A stretch of DNA of 64,000 nucleotides from Pseudomonas protegens (lineage in GTDB: Bacteria; Pseudomonadota; Gammaproteobacteria; Pseudomonadales; Pseudomonadaceae): assembly GCF_013407925.2 (NCBI RefSeq), contig NZ_CP060201.1, positions 2,852,001 through 2,916,000 on the forward strand, in the 5' to 3' direction. Below are positions 54,752 through 62,625 of this stretch, piece by piece. The translations under genes were made by a program, and so were the position numbers. The first letter of the stretch is position 1; the number at the start of each line of letters is the position of its first letter. Under the pieces are notes generated by a model, which saw only the letters and a list, made by a program, of their open reading frames with translations, was not told the origin of the DNA and did no database searches.

Positions 54752-56560
54752 ATGACTCCACCTCTTCCCCGTCGTCCCCGCTGGCGCAGCCTGGCCTTGC
54801 TGGCCCTGTGCCTGGCGCCGCTGCTGTGGCCGCTGGAGCATCTGGCGGAACGCTACTACCGCAACGAGTTGACCAGCCAGAATCGCCAGACCCTCGACCT
54901 GTACGTGGCCAACCTGCTGGGCACCCTGCACCGCTACGAAGTGCTGCCGCAGATTCTCGGCGACCTGCCGGCCCTGCGCGCGGTGCTGGGCGCTCCCGAC
55001 GATGGCGTGACCCAGGGCAACGCCAACCGCCTGCTGAAGAACATCAGCGCCCAGACCGGGGCCGAAGTCATGTACCTGATGGACGCCAGCGGCAAGACCC
55101 TGGCGGCCTCCAACTGGGACAAGCGCGACAGCTTCGTCGGCCGCAATTTCGCCTTCCGCCCCTATTTCAGCGAAGCCATGGCCGGGCGCCTCGGACGCTT
55201 CTTCGGCCTGGGCACCACCTCGGCCAAGCGCGGCTACTTCTTCGCCGCCGCGGTGCGCGACGGCGAGCGGATCCTCGGCGTGCTGGTGGTCAAGGTCGAC
55301 CTGGACCACACCGAAAGCCTCTGGGGCCGGACCCCGGAGCAATTGCTGCTGACCGACCACAATGGCGTGGTGATCATCACGTCGCGCCCTGAATGGCGCT
55401 TTCGCGCGACCCGTCCCTTGAGCGACGAAGAGCGCCAGGCGATCGTCGCCATCCAGCCCTACCCGACCCAGGACCCGCGCCCGCTGAACCTCAATCCCGA
55501 TGCCTGGCTGACCCAGACCCAGCAGATCGAGGAAACCCATTGGAGCGTCAGCATCCTCGCTCCGCGCACCCTGATCGACCGTCCGGTGCGCACCGTGGTG
55601 GCGGTGGGCGCCGCGGCGCTGCTGGCGCTGATGCTGCTGCTGGGGCTGATGATGCAGCGTCGCCGCCATTATCTGGAACGGATCGCCTTCGAAGCCAAGG
55701 CCCGGCGTGAACTGGAGATGCGCGTGGCCGAGCGCACCAGTGACCTGGAAAGCCTCAACCGGCGCCTGAAACAGGAAGTGCTGGAACGTGAAACCGCGCA
55801 GCAGGAACTGGTGCGCGCCCAGGACGATCTGGTCCAGGCCGGCAAGCTCTCGGCCCTGGGCACCATGTCGGCGAGCATCAGCCATGAACTCAACCAGCCC
55901 CTGGCGGCGATCCGCAGCTACGCGGAAAACGCCGAGGTGCTGCTGGACCACCAACGCACCGACGACGCTCGGGGCAATCTCAAGCTGATCAGCGAACTGA
56001 CCGGGCGCATGGCTTCGATCATCGCCCACCTGCGGGCCTTCGCCCGACGCGATCATCACGCCCCGGAAAGCGTGGCCCTGCAGCCGGCCCTGGATGACGC
56101 CCTGGCCCTGCTGGCCAAGCGCCGCCGGGCGATGGAAGTGGAACTGATCCGCGACCTGCCGGCCGCCACCCTGTGGGTCGAGGCCGGGGAAACCCGCCTG
56201 CGCCAGGTGCTGGGCAACCTGCTGGCCAACGCCCTGGATGCCCTGACCGAAAAAGGCCCGCCGCGCAAACTCTGGCTGAGTGCCGAATCCACCGCCACGG
56301 GCGTCAACCTGTACATCCGCGACAACGGCCCGGGCTTCTGCATGGAAGCCCTGGGCCGCGCCGGCGAGCCGTTCTACACCACCAAGACACGGACCCAGGG
56401 CCTGGGCCTGGGGCTGGCGATCTGCGACACCCTGATGCGCGCCTTCGGCGGTGAGCTGTCGTTCGCCAATCACCGCGAAGGCGGCGCCCTGATCACCCTG
56501 CGCCTGCGCGCCGGGGCCCCCGGGGTCAGCCTGCAACCCTCCGAGGATCGCGGGGTATGA
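54752..56560 (+). CDS. dctB: DctB, C4-dicarboxylate sensor histidine kinase
   Basis: A 602-residue membrane sensor kinase. Two helices (about residues 13-30 and 281-301) flank a periplasmic double-Cache sensor domain; a coiled coil (about 310-360) leads to the kinase core with His378 in SASISHELNQPLAA and ATP lid motifs NALDAL, DNGPGF and GLGLGLAIC. With DctD it senses succinate, fumarate or malate in the periplasm. The ATG at 54752 has no proper Shine-Dalgarno, being crowded by the preceding hairpin. The target dctPQM genes are not adjacent in this window. Confidence 0.92.
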   Translation: MTPPLPRRPRWRSLALLALCLAPLLWPLEHLAERYYRNELTSQNRQTLDLYVANLLGTLHRYEVLPQILGDLPALRAVLGAPDDGVTQGNANRLLKNISAQTGAEVMYLMDASGKTLAASNWDKRDSFVGRNFAFRPYFSEAMAGRLGRFFGLGTTSAKRGYFFAAAVRDGERILGVLVVKVDLDHTESLWGRTPEQLLLTDHNGVVIITSRPEWRFRATRPLSDEERQAIVAIQPYPTQDPRPLNLNPDAWLTQTQQIEETHWSVSILAPRTLIDRPVRTVVAVGAAALLALMLLLGLMMQRRRHYLERIAFEAKARRELEMRVAERTSDLESLNRRLKQEVLERETAQQELVRAQDDLVQAGKLSALGTMSASISHELNQPLAAIRSYAENAEVLLDHQRTDDARGNLKLISELTGRMASIIAHLRAFARRDHHAPESVALQPALDDALALLAKRRRAMEVELIRDLPAATLWVEAGETRLRQVLGNLLANALDALTEKGPPRKLWLSAESTATGVNLYIRDNGPGFCMEALGRAGEPFYTTKTRTQGLGLGLAICDTLMRAFGGELSFANHREGGALITLRLRAGAPGVSLQPSEDRGV

Positions 56561-56634
56561 AGCGCAGCGGCAATCACCTGGCAATCACGCCCGGCCCGGC
56601 GTTGCCGGCCACGACACGACCTGGAAAGTGAGCG

Positions 56635-58041
56635 ATGACCCGTCCCGACAGCCTCGACCCTCAGTTGCAAGTGGTGTTGATCGACGACGATCCGCACCTG
56701 CGCCAGGCCCTGAGCCAGACCCTGGACCTGGCCGGGCTCAAGGTGCTGTCCCTGGCCGAGGCCCAGGGCCTGGCCCCGCGCCTGGAGCGGGACTGGCCGG
56801 GCGTGGTGGTCAGCGACATCCGCATGCCCGGCATGGATGGCCTGGAACTGCTCACCCAGTTGCATGCCCAGGACCCGGAACTGCCGGTGCTGCTGATCAC
56901 CGGCCACGGTGACGTGCCCCTGGCGGTGCAAGCAATGCGCGCCGGCGCCTACGACTTTCTGGAAAAGCCCTTCGCCAGCGACGCCCTGCTGGACAGCGTG
57001 CGCCGCGCCCTGGACTGGCGGCGCCTGGTGCTGGACAACCGCAGCCTGCGTCTGGCCCTAAGCGACCGCCAGGAACTCAGTGCGCGGCTGGTGGGCCAGT
57101 CGGCGCCGATGCTGCGTCTGCGCCAGCAGATCGGTGCGCTGGCGGCGACCCGGGCCGATGTGCTGATCCTCGGCGAAACCGGCGCCGGCAAGGAAGTGGT
57201 AGCCCGCGCCCTGCACGACCTCTCGGGGCGGCGCAACGGGCCGTTCGTGGCGATCAATGCCGGCGCCCTGGCCGAGTCGGTGGTGGAAAGCGAACTGTTC
57301 GGCCATGAACCTGGGGCCTTTACCGGCGCGCAGAAGCGCCGCATCGGCAAGTTCGAATTCGCCAACGGCGGCACCCTGTTCCTCGACGAAATCGAAAGCA
57401 TGAGCCTGGATGTCCAGGTCAAGCTGCTGCGCCTGCTGCAGGAGCGGGTGGTCGAGCGCCTGGGCGGCAACCAGCAGATCCCCCTGGATATCCGCATCAT
57501 CGCCGCGACCAAGGAAGACTTGCGACAGGCCGCGGACCAGGGACGCTTTCGCGCCGACCTTTACTACCGCCTGAACGTCGCCCCGTTGCGCATTCCGCCA
57601 CTGCGCGAACGCGGCGAGGCCGTACTGATGCTGTTCCAGCACTTTGCCGACGAGGCCAGTACCCGCCACGGCCTGCCGCTCCAGGAACTGCAACCCGGGC
57701 ATCGTGCCCTGCTGTTGCGACACAACTGGCCGGGCAACGTGCGCGAGCTGCAAAACGCCGCCGAGCGCTTTGCCCTGGGCCTGGAACTGGCCCTGGACAA
57801 CAACGAGCAGGAACCTGGCGCCGTCACCGCCCAGACCCCGATCAGCGGCGGCTTGAGCGAGCAGGTGGAACACTTCGAAAAGAGCCTGATCGCCGCCGAA
57901 ATGGCCCAGCCCCACAGCTCCCTGCGCAGCCTTGCCGAAGCCCTGGGCATTCCGCGCAAGACCCTGCACGACAAGCTGCGCAAACACGGCCTGAGCTTCG
58001 CCGACAGCGGTGCCAGCCAACCCGGCGATGAGTCCGAATGA
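56635..58041 (+). CDS. dctD: DctD, sigma-54-dependent response regulator
   Basis: A 468-residue NtrC-family activator. The receiver domain has phosphoacceptor Asp61 (VSDIRMPGMDG). The AAA+ domain has Walker A GETGAGKE (180-187) and the sigma-54 contact loop GAFTGA (227-232). A Fis-type DNA-binding helix-turn-helix closes it (LRSLAEALGIPRKTLHDKLR). It activates C4-dicarboxylate uptake genes with RpoN. It lies 74 bp after dctB on the same strand. Confidence 0.95.
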   Translation: MTRPDSLDPQLQVVLIDDDPHLRQALSQTLDLAGLKVLSLAEAQGLAPRLERDWPGVVVSDIRMPGMDGLELLTQLHAQDPELPVLLITGHGDVPLAVQAMRAGAYDFLEKPFASDALLDSVRRALDWRRLVLDNRSLRLALSDRQELSARLVGQSAPMLRLRQQIGALAATRADVLILGETGAGKEVVARALHDLSGRRNGPFVAINAGALAESVVESELFGHEPGAFTGAQKRRIGKFEFANGGTLFLDEIESMSLDVQVKLLRLLQERVVERLGGNQQIPLDIRIIAATKEDLRQAADQGRFRADLYYRLNVAPLRIPPLRERGEAVLMLFQHFADEASTRHGLPLQELQPGHRALLLRHNWPGNVRELQNAAERFALGLELALDNNEQEPGAVTAQTPISGGLSEQVEHFEKSLIAAEMAQPHSSLRSLAEALGIPRKTLHDKLRKHGLSFADSGASQPGDESE

Positions 58042-58078
58042 ACCGCACCATCCACCCTTCCACCCTTGAGGCTCGTGC

Positions 58079-58534
58079 ATGAACCGCGACAGTCGCTACC
58101 TGGAATCCATCCTCCACCACGACATTCCCCTGACCCGGGACATGGGCCTGAAGGTACTCGACTGGCAGGCGCAACAGCTGCGCCTGCAACTGCCGCTGGA
58201 GGCCAACGTCAACCACAAGAGCACCATGTTCGGCGGCAGCCTGTATTGCGGCGCGGTACTGGCCGGTTGGGGCTGGCTGCATTTGCGGCTCAAGGAAGAG
58301 GGGATTGATGACGGGCATATCGTCATCCAGGAAGGGCAGATCAGCTACCCGCTGCCGGTCACCGGCGATGCCGTGGCGATCTGCCCGGCGCCGGAGGACA
58401 AGGTCTGGAAGAAATTTCTCTCGATGTACCAGCGTTACGGCCGCGCCCGCCTGACCTTGCACACCCGGGTGGTGAACATCGGCAGCGACGACGACGCCGT
58501 GCGCTTTGCCGGTCAGTACGTCCTGCATCGCTAA
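58079..58534 (+). CDS. YiiD-like hotdog-fold thioesterase
   Basis: A 151-residue hotdog protein. NHKSTMFGGSLYCGAVLAGW is the signature of the putative thioesterase domain seen at the C-terminus of YiiD. No catalytic role is proven for the family. GAGG lies eight bases before the ATG. It is 37 bp after dctD and may be co-transcribed. It is followed by REP elements. Confidence 0.82.
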   Translation: MNRDSRYLESILHHDIPLTRDMGLKVLDWQAQQLRLQLPLEANVNHKSTMFGGSLYCGAVLAGWGWLHLRLKEEGIDDGHIVIQEGQISYPLPVTGDAVAICPAPEDKVWKKFLSMYQRYGRARLTLHTRVVNIGSDDDAVRFAGQYVLHR

Positions 58535-58558
58535 CCCGTTTCGGAACCGGCTCAAATC

Positions 58559-58642
58559 TGTAGGAGCTGGCTTGCCAGCGAAGAGGCCGGAAACTCCTGC
58601 ACAGGGCTCAAGCGCCCCTTCGCCGGCAAGCCGGCGCCTACA
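58559..58642. repeat. REP doublet with spaced arms
   Basis: TGTAGGAGCTGGCTTGCCAG... and an inverted TTCGCCGGCAAGCCGGCGCC... element are separated by about 36 bp. The two arms differ in sequence (CCAGCGAA against CGCCGGC), so each half forms its own hairpin. Confidence 0.8.
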
Positions 58643-58675
58643 CAAGAGGTTGCAGAGGCAAGTCGCCGCGGGCGA

Positions 58676-59518
58676 TCAGGCGCGGGCCAGCTCCAGCAGT
58701 TTGCCGCGCCAAGCCGCCTTGGCCGGTAGCGCCAGGAAAAAGCCGTTAAGCAACGACTCCCGCGGTGGATAGCAGAACGGCGCACCGGCAAGATCCAGCA
58801 CTTCCCCACCCGCCCCTTCGAGCACGCCCTGGGCCGCCGCGGTGTCCCATTGGGAGGTCGGCGCCAGGCGCGGATAACAATCGGCCGCGCCTTCGGCCAG
58901 CAGGCAGAATTTCAGCGAGCTGCCGATATTGGCCAATTGCAATTCACCCAGGGCAGCGCTCAAGCCACCCAGCAGGCGCTCCTGATCCGGGCTCGAATGG
59001 CGCCGGCTGGCCACCACGGTAAAAGCCTCGCCAGCACCTGGCTGCTCACGCACCCGGATCGCTTGCGGCGCCTGCCCCTGATCCACGCGCCAGGCGCCAA
59101 GGCCAGCGCCGCCGAGATAGCAACGGCCATTGGTGGGCATCGACACCACGCCAAACACCACCCGCCCCTGTTCGATCAGGGCGATGTTGACGGTGAACTC
59201 CTCGCTGCCGGAGATGAACTCCTTGGTGCCATCCAGCGGGTCCACCAGCCACCAGCGCTGCCAACCGGCCCGAGTAGCTTGGGGAATGTCGGCGTCCTCT
59301 TCGGAGAGCACCGGGATGCTCGGGTCCAGGGCCTTGAGGCCGGCGACGATCAAGTGGTGGGCCGCAAGATCGGCGGCGGTCACCGGCGATTCGTCCGCCT
59401 TGTGGTTGACCGCTACTTCGGCGCGCCAGAACGGCAGGATCGCCTCGCCAGCGCGCAGGGCCAGCTCGGCCACCGGCGCCAATAAAGGATGGGGAAAATT
59501 CATCGAGGTCATGCTCAT
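58676..59518 (-). CDS. cysQ: CysQ, 3'(2'),5'-bisphosphate nucleotidase
   Basis: A 280-residue inositol-monophosphatase-superfamily enzyme. Metal-binding motifs are LSEEDAD and WWLVDPLDGTKEFISG, and the late motif TSQWDTAAAQGVLE. It removes PAP during sulfate assimilation. Its start overlaps the nudE stop by ATGA, so cysQ and nudE are co-translated. Confidence 0.93.
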   Translation of the reverse strand: MSMTSMNFPHPLLAPVAELALRAGEAILPFWRAEVAVNHKADESPVTAADLAAHHLIVAGLKALDPSIPVLSEEDADIPQATRAGWQRWWLVDPLDGTKEFISGSEEFTVNIALIEQGRVVFGVVSMPTNGRCYLGGAGLGAWRVDQGQAPQAIRVREQPGAGEAFTVVASRRHSSPDQERLLGGLSAALGELQLANIGSSLKFCLLAEGAADCYPRLAPTSQWDTAAAQGVLEGAGGEVLDLAGAPFCYPPRESLLNGFFLALPAKAAWRGKLLELARA

Positions 59519-60081
59519 GCTGGAAAGGCTCCGCGCTGGCTCAGCAGGTCGCGGGCCAGGTACAGCGCGGCCAGGGCCCGGCCTTCGCTGAACTGAGGAT
59601 TCTGCGCCAGGCTGGCCAGCTCGCGCAGGTTGATCTTGTCGACCCGCATCGGCTCCGGCTCATCGCCCTCCAGGCGCTCTTCATACAAATCGGTGGCCAA
59701 TACCACCTGGATCTTCTGGCTCATGTAGCCCGGGGACAACGACAGCTCGGTCAGGTGCTCCAGTTGCCGCGCGCCAAACCCGGCTTCTTCCTTGAGTTCA
59801 CGCTCGGCCGCCGCCAGCACATCTTCTCCCGGCTCGATCAGGCCCTTGGGCAGGGACAGCTCGTAGGCGTCGGTGCCGCCGCAATATTCCTCCACCAGCA
59901 CCGCGTGCTCGGCATCAAGCATGGCCACGATCATCACCGCGCCATAGCCCGCGCCCTTGCCCACCAGGCGCTCATAAGTGCGTTCCACGCCATTGGAAAA
60001 CCGCAACTGCACCTCTTCGACACAGAACAGACGACTGGTGGCGACGATCTCGCGGGCGAGTACAGTGGGTTTCTGGCGCAT
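59515..60081 (-). CDS. nudE: NudE, ADP compounds hydrolase
   Basis: A 188-residue Nudix hydrolase. The Nudix box spans residues 80-102 with the pattern G-x5-E-x7-R-E-x2-E-E-x-G; the N-terminal LRFSNGVERTYERL and C-terminal region fit NudE. It acts on ADP-ribose, NADH and related dinucleotides. AAGGAG lies six bases before the ATG. Divergent from yrfG. Confidence 0.92.
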   Translation of the reverse strand: MRQKPTVLAREIVATSRLFCVEEVQLRFSNGVERTYERLVGKGAGYGAVMIVAMLDAEHAVLVEEYCGGTDAYELSLPKGLIEPGEDVLAAAERELKEEAGFGARQLEHLTELSLSPGYMSQKIQVVLATDLYEERLEGDEPEPMRVDKINLRELASLAQNPQFSEGRALAALYLARDLLSQRGAFPA

Positions 60082-60146
60082 AGCGGGCTCCTTGGCGATA
60101 GCGGGTTACTATACAGGCTGTTTTCTTACCGCTGGAGAAGTGTTCA

Positions 60147-60809
60147 ATGGCCCTGCTGCCCTGGCGCGATATCGATACCGTCCTGCTGGATATGGACGGC
60201 ACCCTGCTGGATCTGCACTACGACAACCACTTCTGGATGGAACACTTGCCCCAGCGCTACGCCGAGTTGCACGGGGTCAGCCGGGCCATGGCCGAGCTTG
60301 AGCTGCAACCTTTGTTCGAACGCAATGCCGGTCAGTTGCAGTGGTATTGCCTGGACTTCTGGAGCGCCGAACTGAAGCTCCCGGTGCGCCAGCTGAAGCT
60401 GGAAACGGCCCACCTGATTGCCCTGCGCCCGGATGCCGACACCTTTCTCGCCGCCATCAAGAAGGCTGGCAAGCGGGTGATCCTGATCACCAACGCCCAT
60501 CGTGATTCCCTGTCGTTGAAGCTGGAACGGATCGAACTGGCGCCTAACTTCGAGCGCCTGATCAGCTCCCACGACTACGGGTTCCCCAAGGAAAATCCAC
60601 AGTTCTGGGATGCGCTGCGGGCCGATATCCAGTTCGACCCGGCCCGCAGCCTGTTCATCGACGACACCTTGCCGATTCTGCGCAGTGCGCGGGAGTTCGG
60701 CGTGGCGCAGTTGCTGGCGGTCAGCCGGCCGGACAGTCGCAAAGGCCCCAAGGACACCGCGGAGTTCGCGGCGCTGGAGGATTACCGGGCGTTGATCGAA
60801 GGGCTGTGA
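60147..60809 (+). CDS. yrfG: YrfG, GMP/IMP nucleotidase (HAD superfamily)
   Basis: A 220-residue HAD-type phosphatase. Motif I is LLDMDGTLL (Asp15 nucleophile, Asp17), motif II ITNAHRDS, motif III with Lys (FPKENPQF) and motif IV FIDDTLPIL. The family dephosphorylates purine nucleotides. GGAGAAG precedes the ATG. It faces away from nudE, the arrangement conserved in Pseudomonas as I recall. Confidence 0.92.
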   Translation: MALLPWRDIDTVLLDMDGTLLDLHYDNHFWMEHLPQRYAELHGVSRAMAELELQPLFERNAGQLQWYCLDFWSAELKLPVRQLKLETAHLIALRPDADTFLAAIKKAGKRVILITNAHRDSLSLKLERIELAPNFERLISSHDYGFPKENPQFWDALRADIQFDPARSLFIDDTLPILRSAREFGVAQLLAVSRPDSRKGPKDTAEFAALEDYRALIEGL

Positions 60810-60814
60810 ATGCC

Positions 60815-60868
60815 TTCGCGGGCAAGCCCGCTCCTACACCATCCCGTAGGAGCGGGCTTGCCCGCGAA
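60815..60868. repeat. REP doublet (BIME-like)
   Basis: TTCGCGGGCAAGCCCGCTCC and its inverted partner GAGCGGGCTTGCCCGCGAA flank TACACCATCCCGTAG. This is the classic GCGGGC form, distinct in the central bases from the GCCGGC copies at 1967 and 48098. Confidence 0.88.
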
Positions 60869-60879
60869 AACAGGCTCGA

Positions 60880-61320
60880 TCATTCAGGAATGCGCAGCAC
60901 CTGACCCGGGTAGATCTTGTCCGGGTGCGACAGCAGCGGCTTGTTGGCCTCGAAAATCTTGTGGTACTGGTTGGCGTCGCCGTATTGCACCTTGGCGATG
61001 GCGCTCAGGGTGTCGCCCTTCTTCACGGTGACGAACACCGCAGAAACCACCACGGGACCGGTCACCGCGATCTGGTCCTCGACACTGCCGACACCGGCGA
61101 TATTGCCCAGGGCCAAGAGGATCTTTTCTTTCTCTTCCTGGCTCGCCACTTCACCGCTCACCGTGACCTTGTCGCCTTCCACCGTGGCATGGACATTGGG
61201 ATTGCCCAAGCCGACCTTTTCAATGTGCGCCTTGAGCTGCTCGCTGGCATTGGCATTGCCCGGGGTCAGCAGGTCGATCAGTTTTTCACCGGCTTCTTTC
61301 ACAAAGCTGAAAATGCTCAT
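60880..61320 (-). CDS. BON-LysM domain protein (Kbp/YgaU-like)
   Basis: A 146-residue protein with a short N-terminal part, a BON domain (about residues 25-90; HATVEGDKVTVSGEVAS) and a C-terminal LysM domain (about 97-146; VTVKKGDTLSAIAKVQYGD). In E. coli the homologue Kbp binds potassium. No signal peptide is seen. The ATG at 61320 begins MSIFSFVKEAGEKL; an earlier ATG is three codons upstream. Confidence 0.9.
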   Translation of the reverse strand: MSIFSFVKEAGEKLIDLLTPGNANASEQLKAHIEKVGLGNPNVHATVEGDKVTVSGEVASQEEKEKILLALGNIAGVGSVEDQIAVTGPVVVSAVFVTVKKGDTLSAIAKVQYGDANQYHKIFEANKPLLSHPDKIYPGQVLRIPE

Positions 61321-61457
61321 GTCGCACACTCCTTGGTTGATAGATCCAGACGCGAAAGACTAGACCAGCCCAGGACCATGAGGTTCCCGGGCGACGGGTG
61401 ACCCAGGCCCCGCGCCGACACGGTAGAATCCCGGCCTTTTGCCGCGCCGGAGCGACG

Positions 61458-62345
61458 ATGGACCTCAAGCAGCTGAAATTCCTCATCGCCCTCGACGAAA
61501 CCCGCCACTTCGGCCAGGCCGCCGCGCGCTGCCACATCACCCAGCCAACCCTGTCCATGCGCCTGCGCAGCCTCGAAGCAGAGCTCGACCTGCCCCTGGT
61601 CAACCGTGGCCAGCGCTTCGAAGGCTTTACCGCCCCCGGCGAGCGGGTACTGGCCTGGGCCCGCAGCGTGATGACCGCCTATGACGGCCTGCTGGCCGAG
61701 GCCGCCGCCTGCCGCGGCAATCTGGTGGGCACCCTGCGCCTGGGGGTGGTGCCGCTGTCGAGCTTCGACCCGCTGCCGCTGCTGCAGCGGCTGAATGCCG
61801 GCCACCCGAACCTGCGCTTCGAACTCTCGTCCCTGAGCTCGGAGCAGATCCTCGAACAGCTGGCGAGCAATCGCCTGGACCTCGGCGTGTCGTATCTGGA
61901 GCGCCTGGACAGCGAGCTCTTCGACGCCCTGCCTCTGGAGCCCACCCACATGGGCCTGCTCTACGACCAGCGGCACTTCAGCTTCGGCGAGCAGCCCCTG
62001 AGCTGGGAGTCGCTGATCGAACTGCCCCTGGGCCTGCTCACCAGCGGCATGCACTTTCGCCAGTCCATCGACCACCACTTCCACATTCGCGGCCTGCAGC
62101 CTCAGCCGCTGCTGCAGACCGACGCGGTCCATCAGTTGCTGCGCCTGGTCCACGGCGGCCTGTGCTGCGCGGTGATGCCCCTGGACAGCGGCCTGGAGAT
62201 CCTCACCGAGCACCTGCGGCTGCAACCGATCGCCGACGCCCAGACCCTGGCCCGCCTGGGCCTGATCATGCGCCGCAGCGCACCACGTTCGGCCCTGGCA
62301 CAGGCCTGCTTCGATCTCTACCGACAATCCTTCCCTGGCCCTTGA
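61458..62345 (+). CDS. LysR-family regulator (OxyR-like)
   Basis: A 295-residue LysR protein with helix-turn-helix at residues about 1-60 (DLKQLKFLIALDETRHFGQA, ITQPTLSMRLRSLE) and an effector domain. It lacks the reactive-cysteine pair expected for a peroxide-sensing OxyR in the usual position, so it probably senses a small molecule. GGAG lies six bases before the ATG at 61458. It is directly upstream of and probably controls the molybdopterin oxidoreductase. A palindrome ATCTATCAATAGAT (62354-62367) between them is a good operator candidate. Confidence 0.9.
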   Translation: MDLKQLKFLIALDETRHFGQAAARCHITQPTLSMRLRSLEAELDLPLVNRGQRFEGFTAPGERVLAWARSVMTAYDGLLAEAAACRGNLVGTLRLGVVPLSSFDPLPLLQRLNAGHPNLRFELSSLSSEQILEQLASNRLDLGVSYLERLDSELFDALPLEPTHMGLLYDQRHFSFGEQPLSWESLIELPLGLLTSGMHFRQSIDHHFHIRGLQPQPLLQTDAVHQLLRLVHGGLCCAVMPLDSGLEILTEHLRLQPIADAQTLARLGLIMRRSAPRSALAQACFDLYRQSFPGP

Positions 62346-62625
62346 TCGACGCCATCTATCAATAGATCAGTAGTAGCAATTAGACGCGACACAATGCCGC
62401 GCTTAGTCTTGGGACCCGATGACCGCTGGTCCCTCACTCCATGCCAGCCCCGGCAACTCCCGCACCCGCGCTCGGCGCCAGCCAGACCCACTGCGACCTT
62501 GAGCGCCCGCCAGCGGATGACACCAGCCAGGCCATGCGATGGCCGCGTCATCACCGCCTCAACCTTGCCCACCTGCCGCAGAACCGTGCGCCGCGGGTCC
62601 ACAACCCCGCGTTGGAGAATTCCCA
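62346..62625. promoter_or_regulatory. Control region between the LysR gene and the molybdopterin oxidoreductase
   Basis: It contains the palindrome ATCTATCAATAGAT (ATCTAT-CA-ATAGAT) at 62354-62367, nine bases after the regulator's stop, in an AT-rich patch unlike its surroundings. The CTAT/ATAG halves resemble those of LysR-type (OxyR group) targets. A promoter for the downstream gene is expected here. The distance to the GTG start leaves about 260 bp of leader. Confidence 0.5.
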
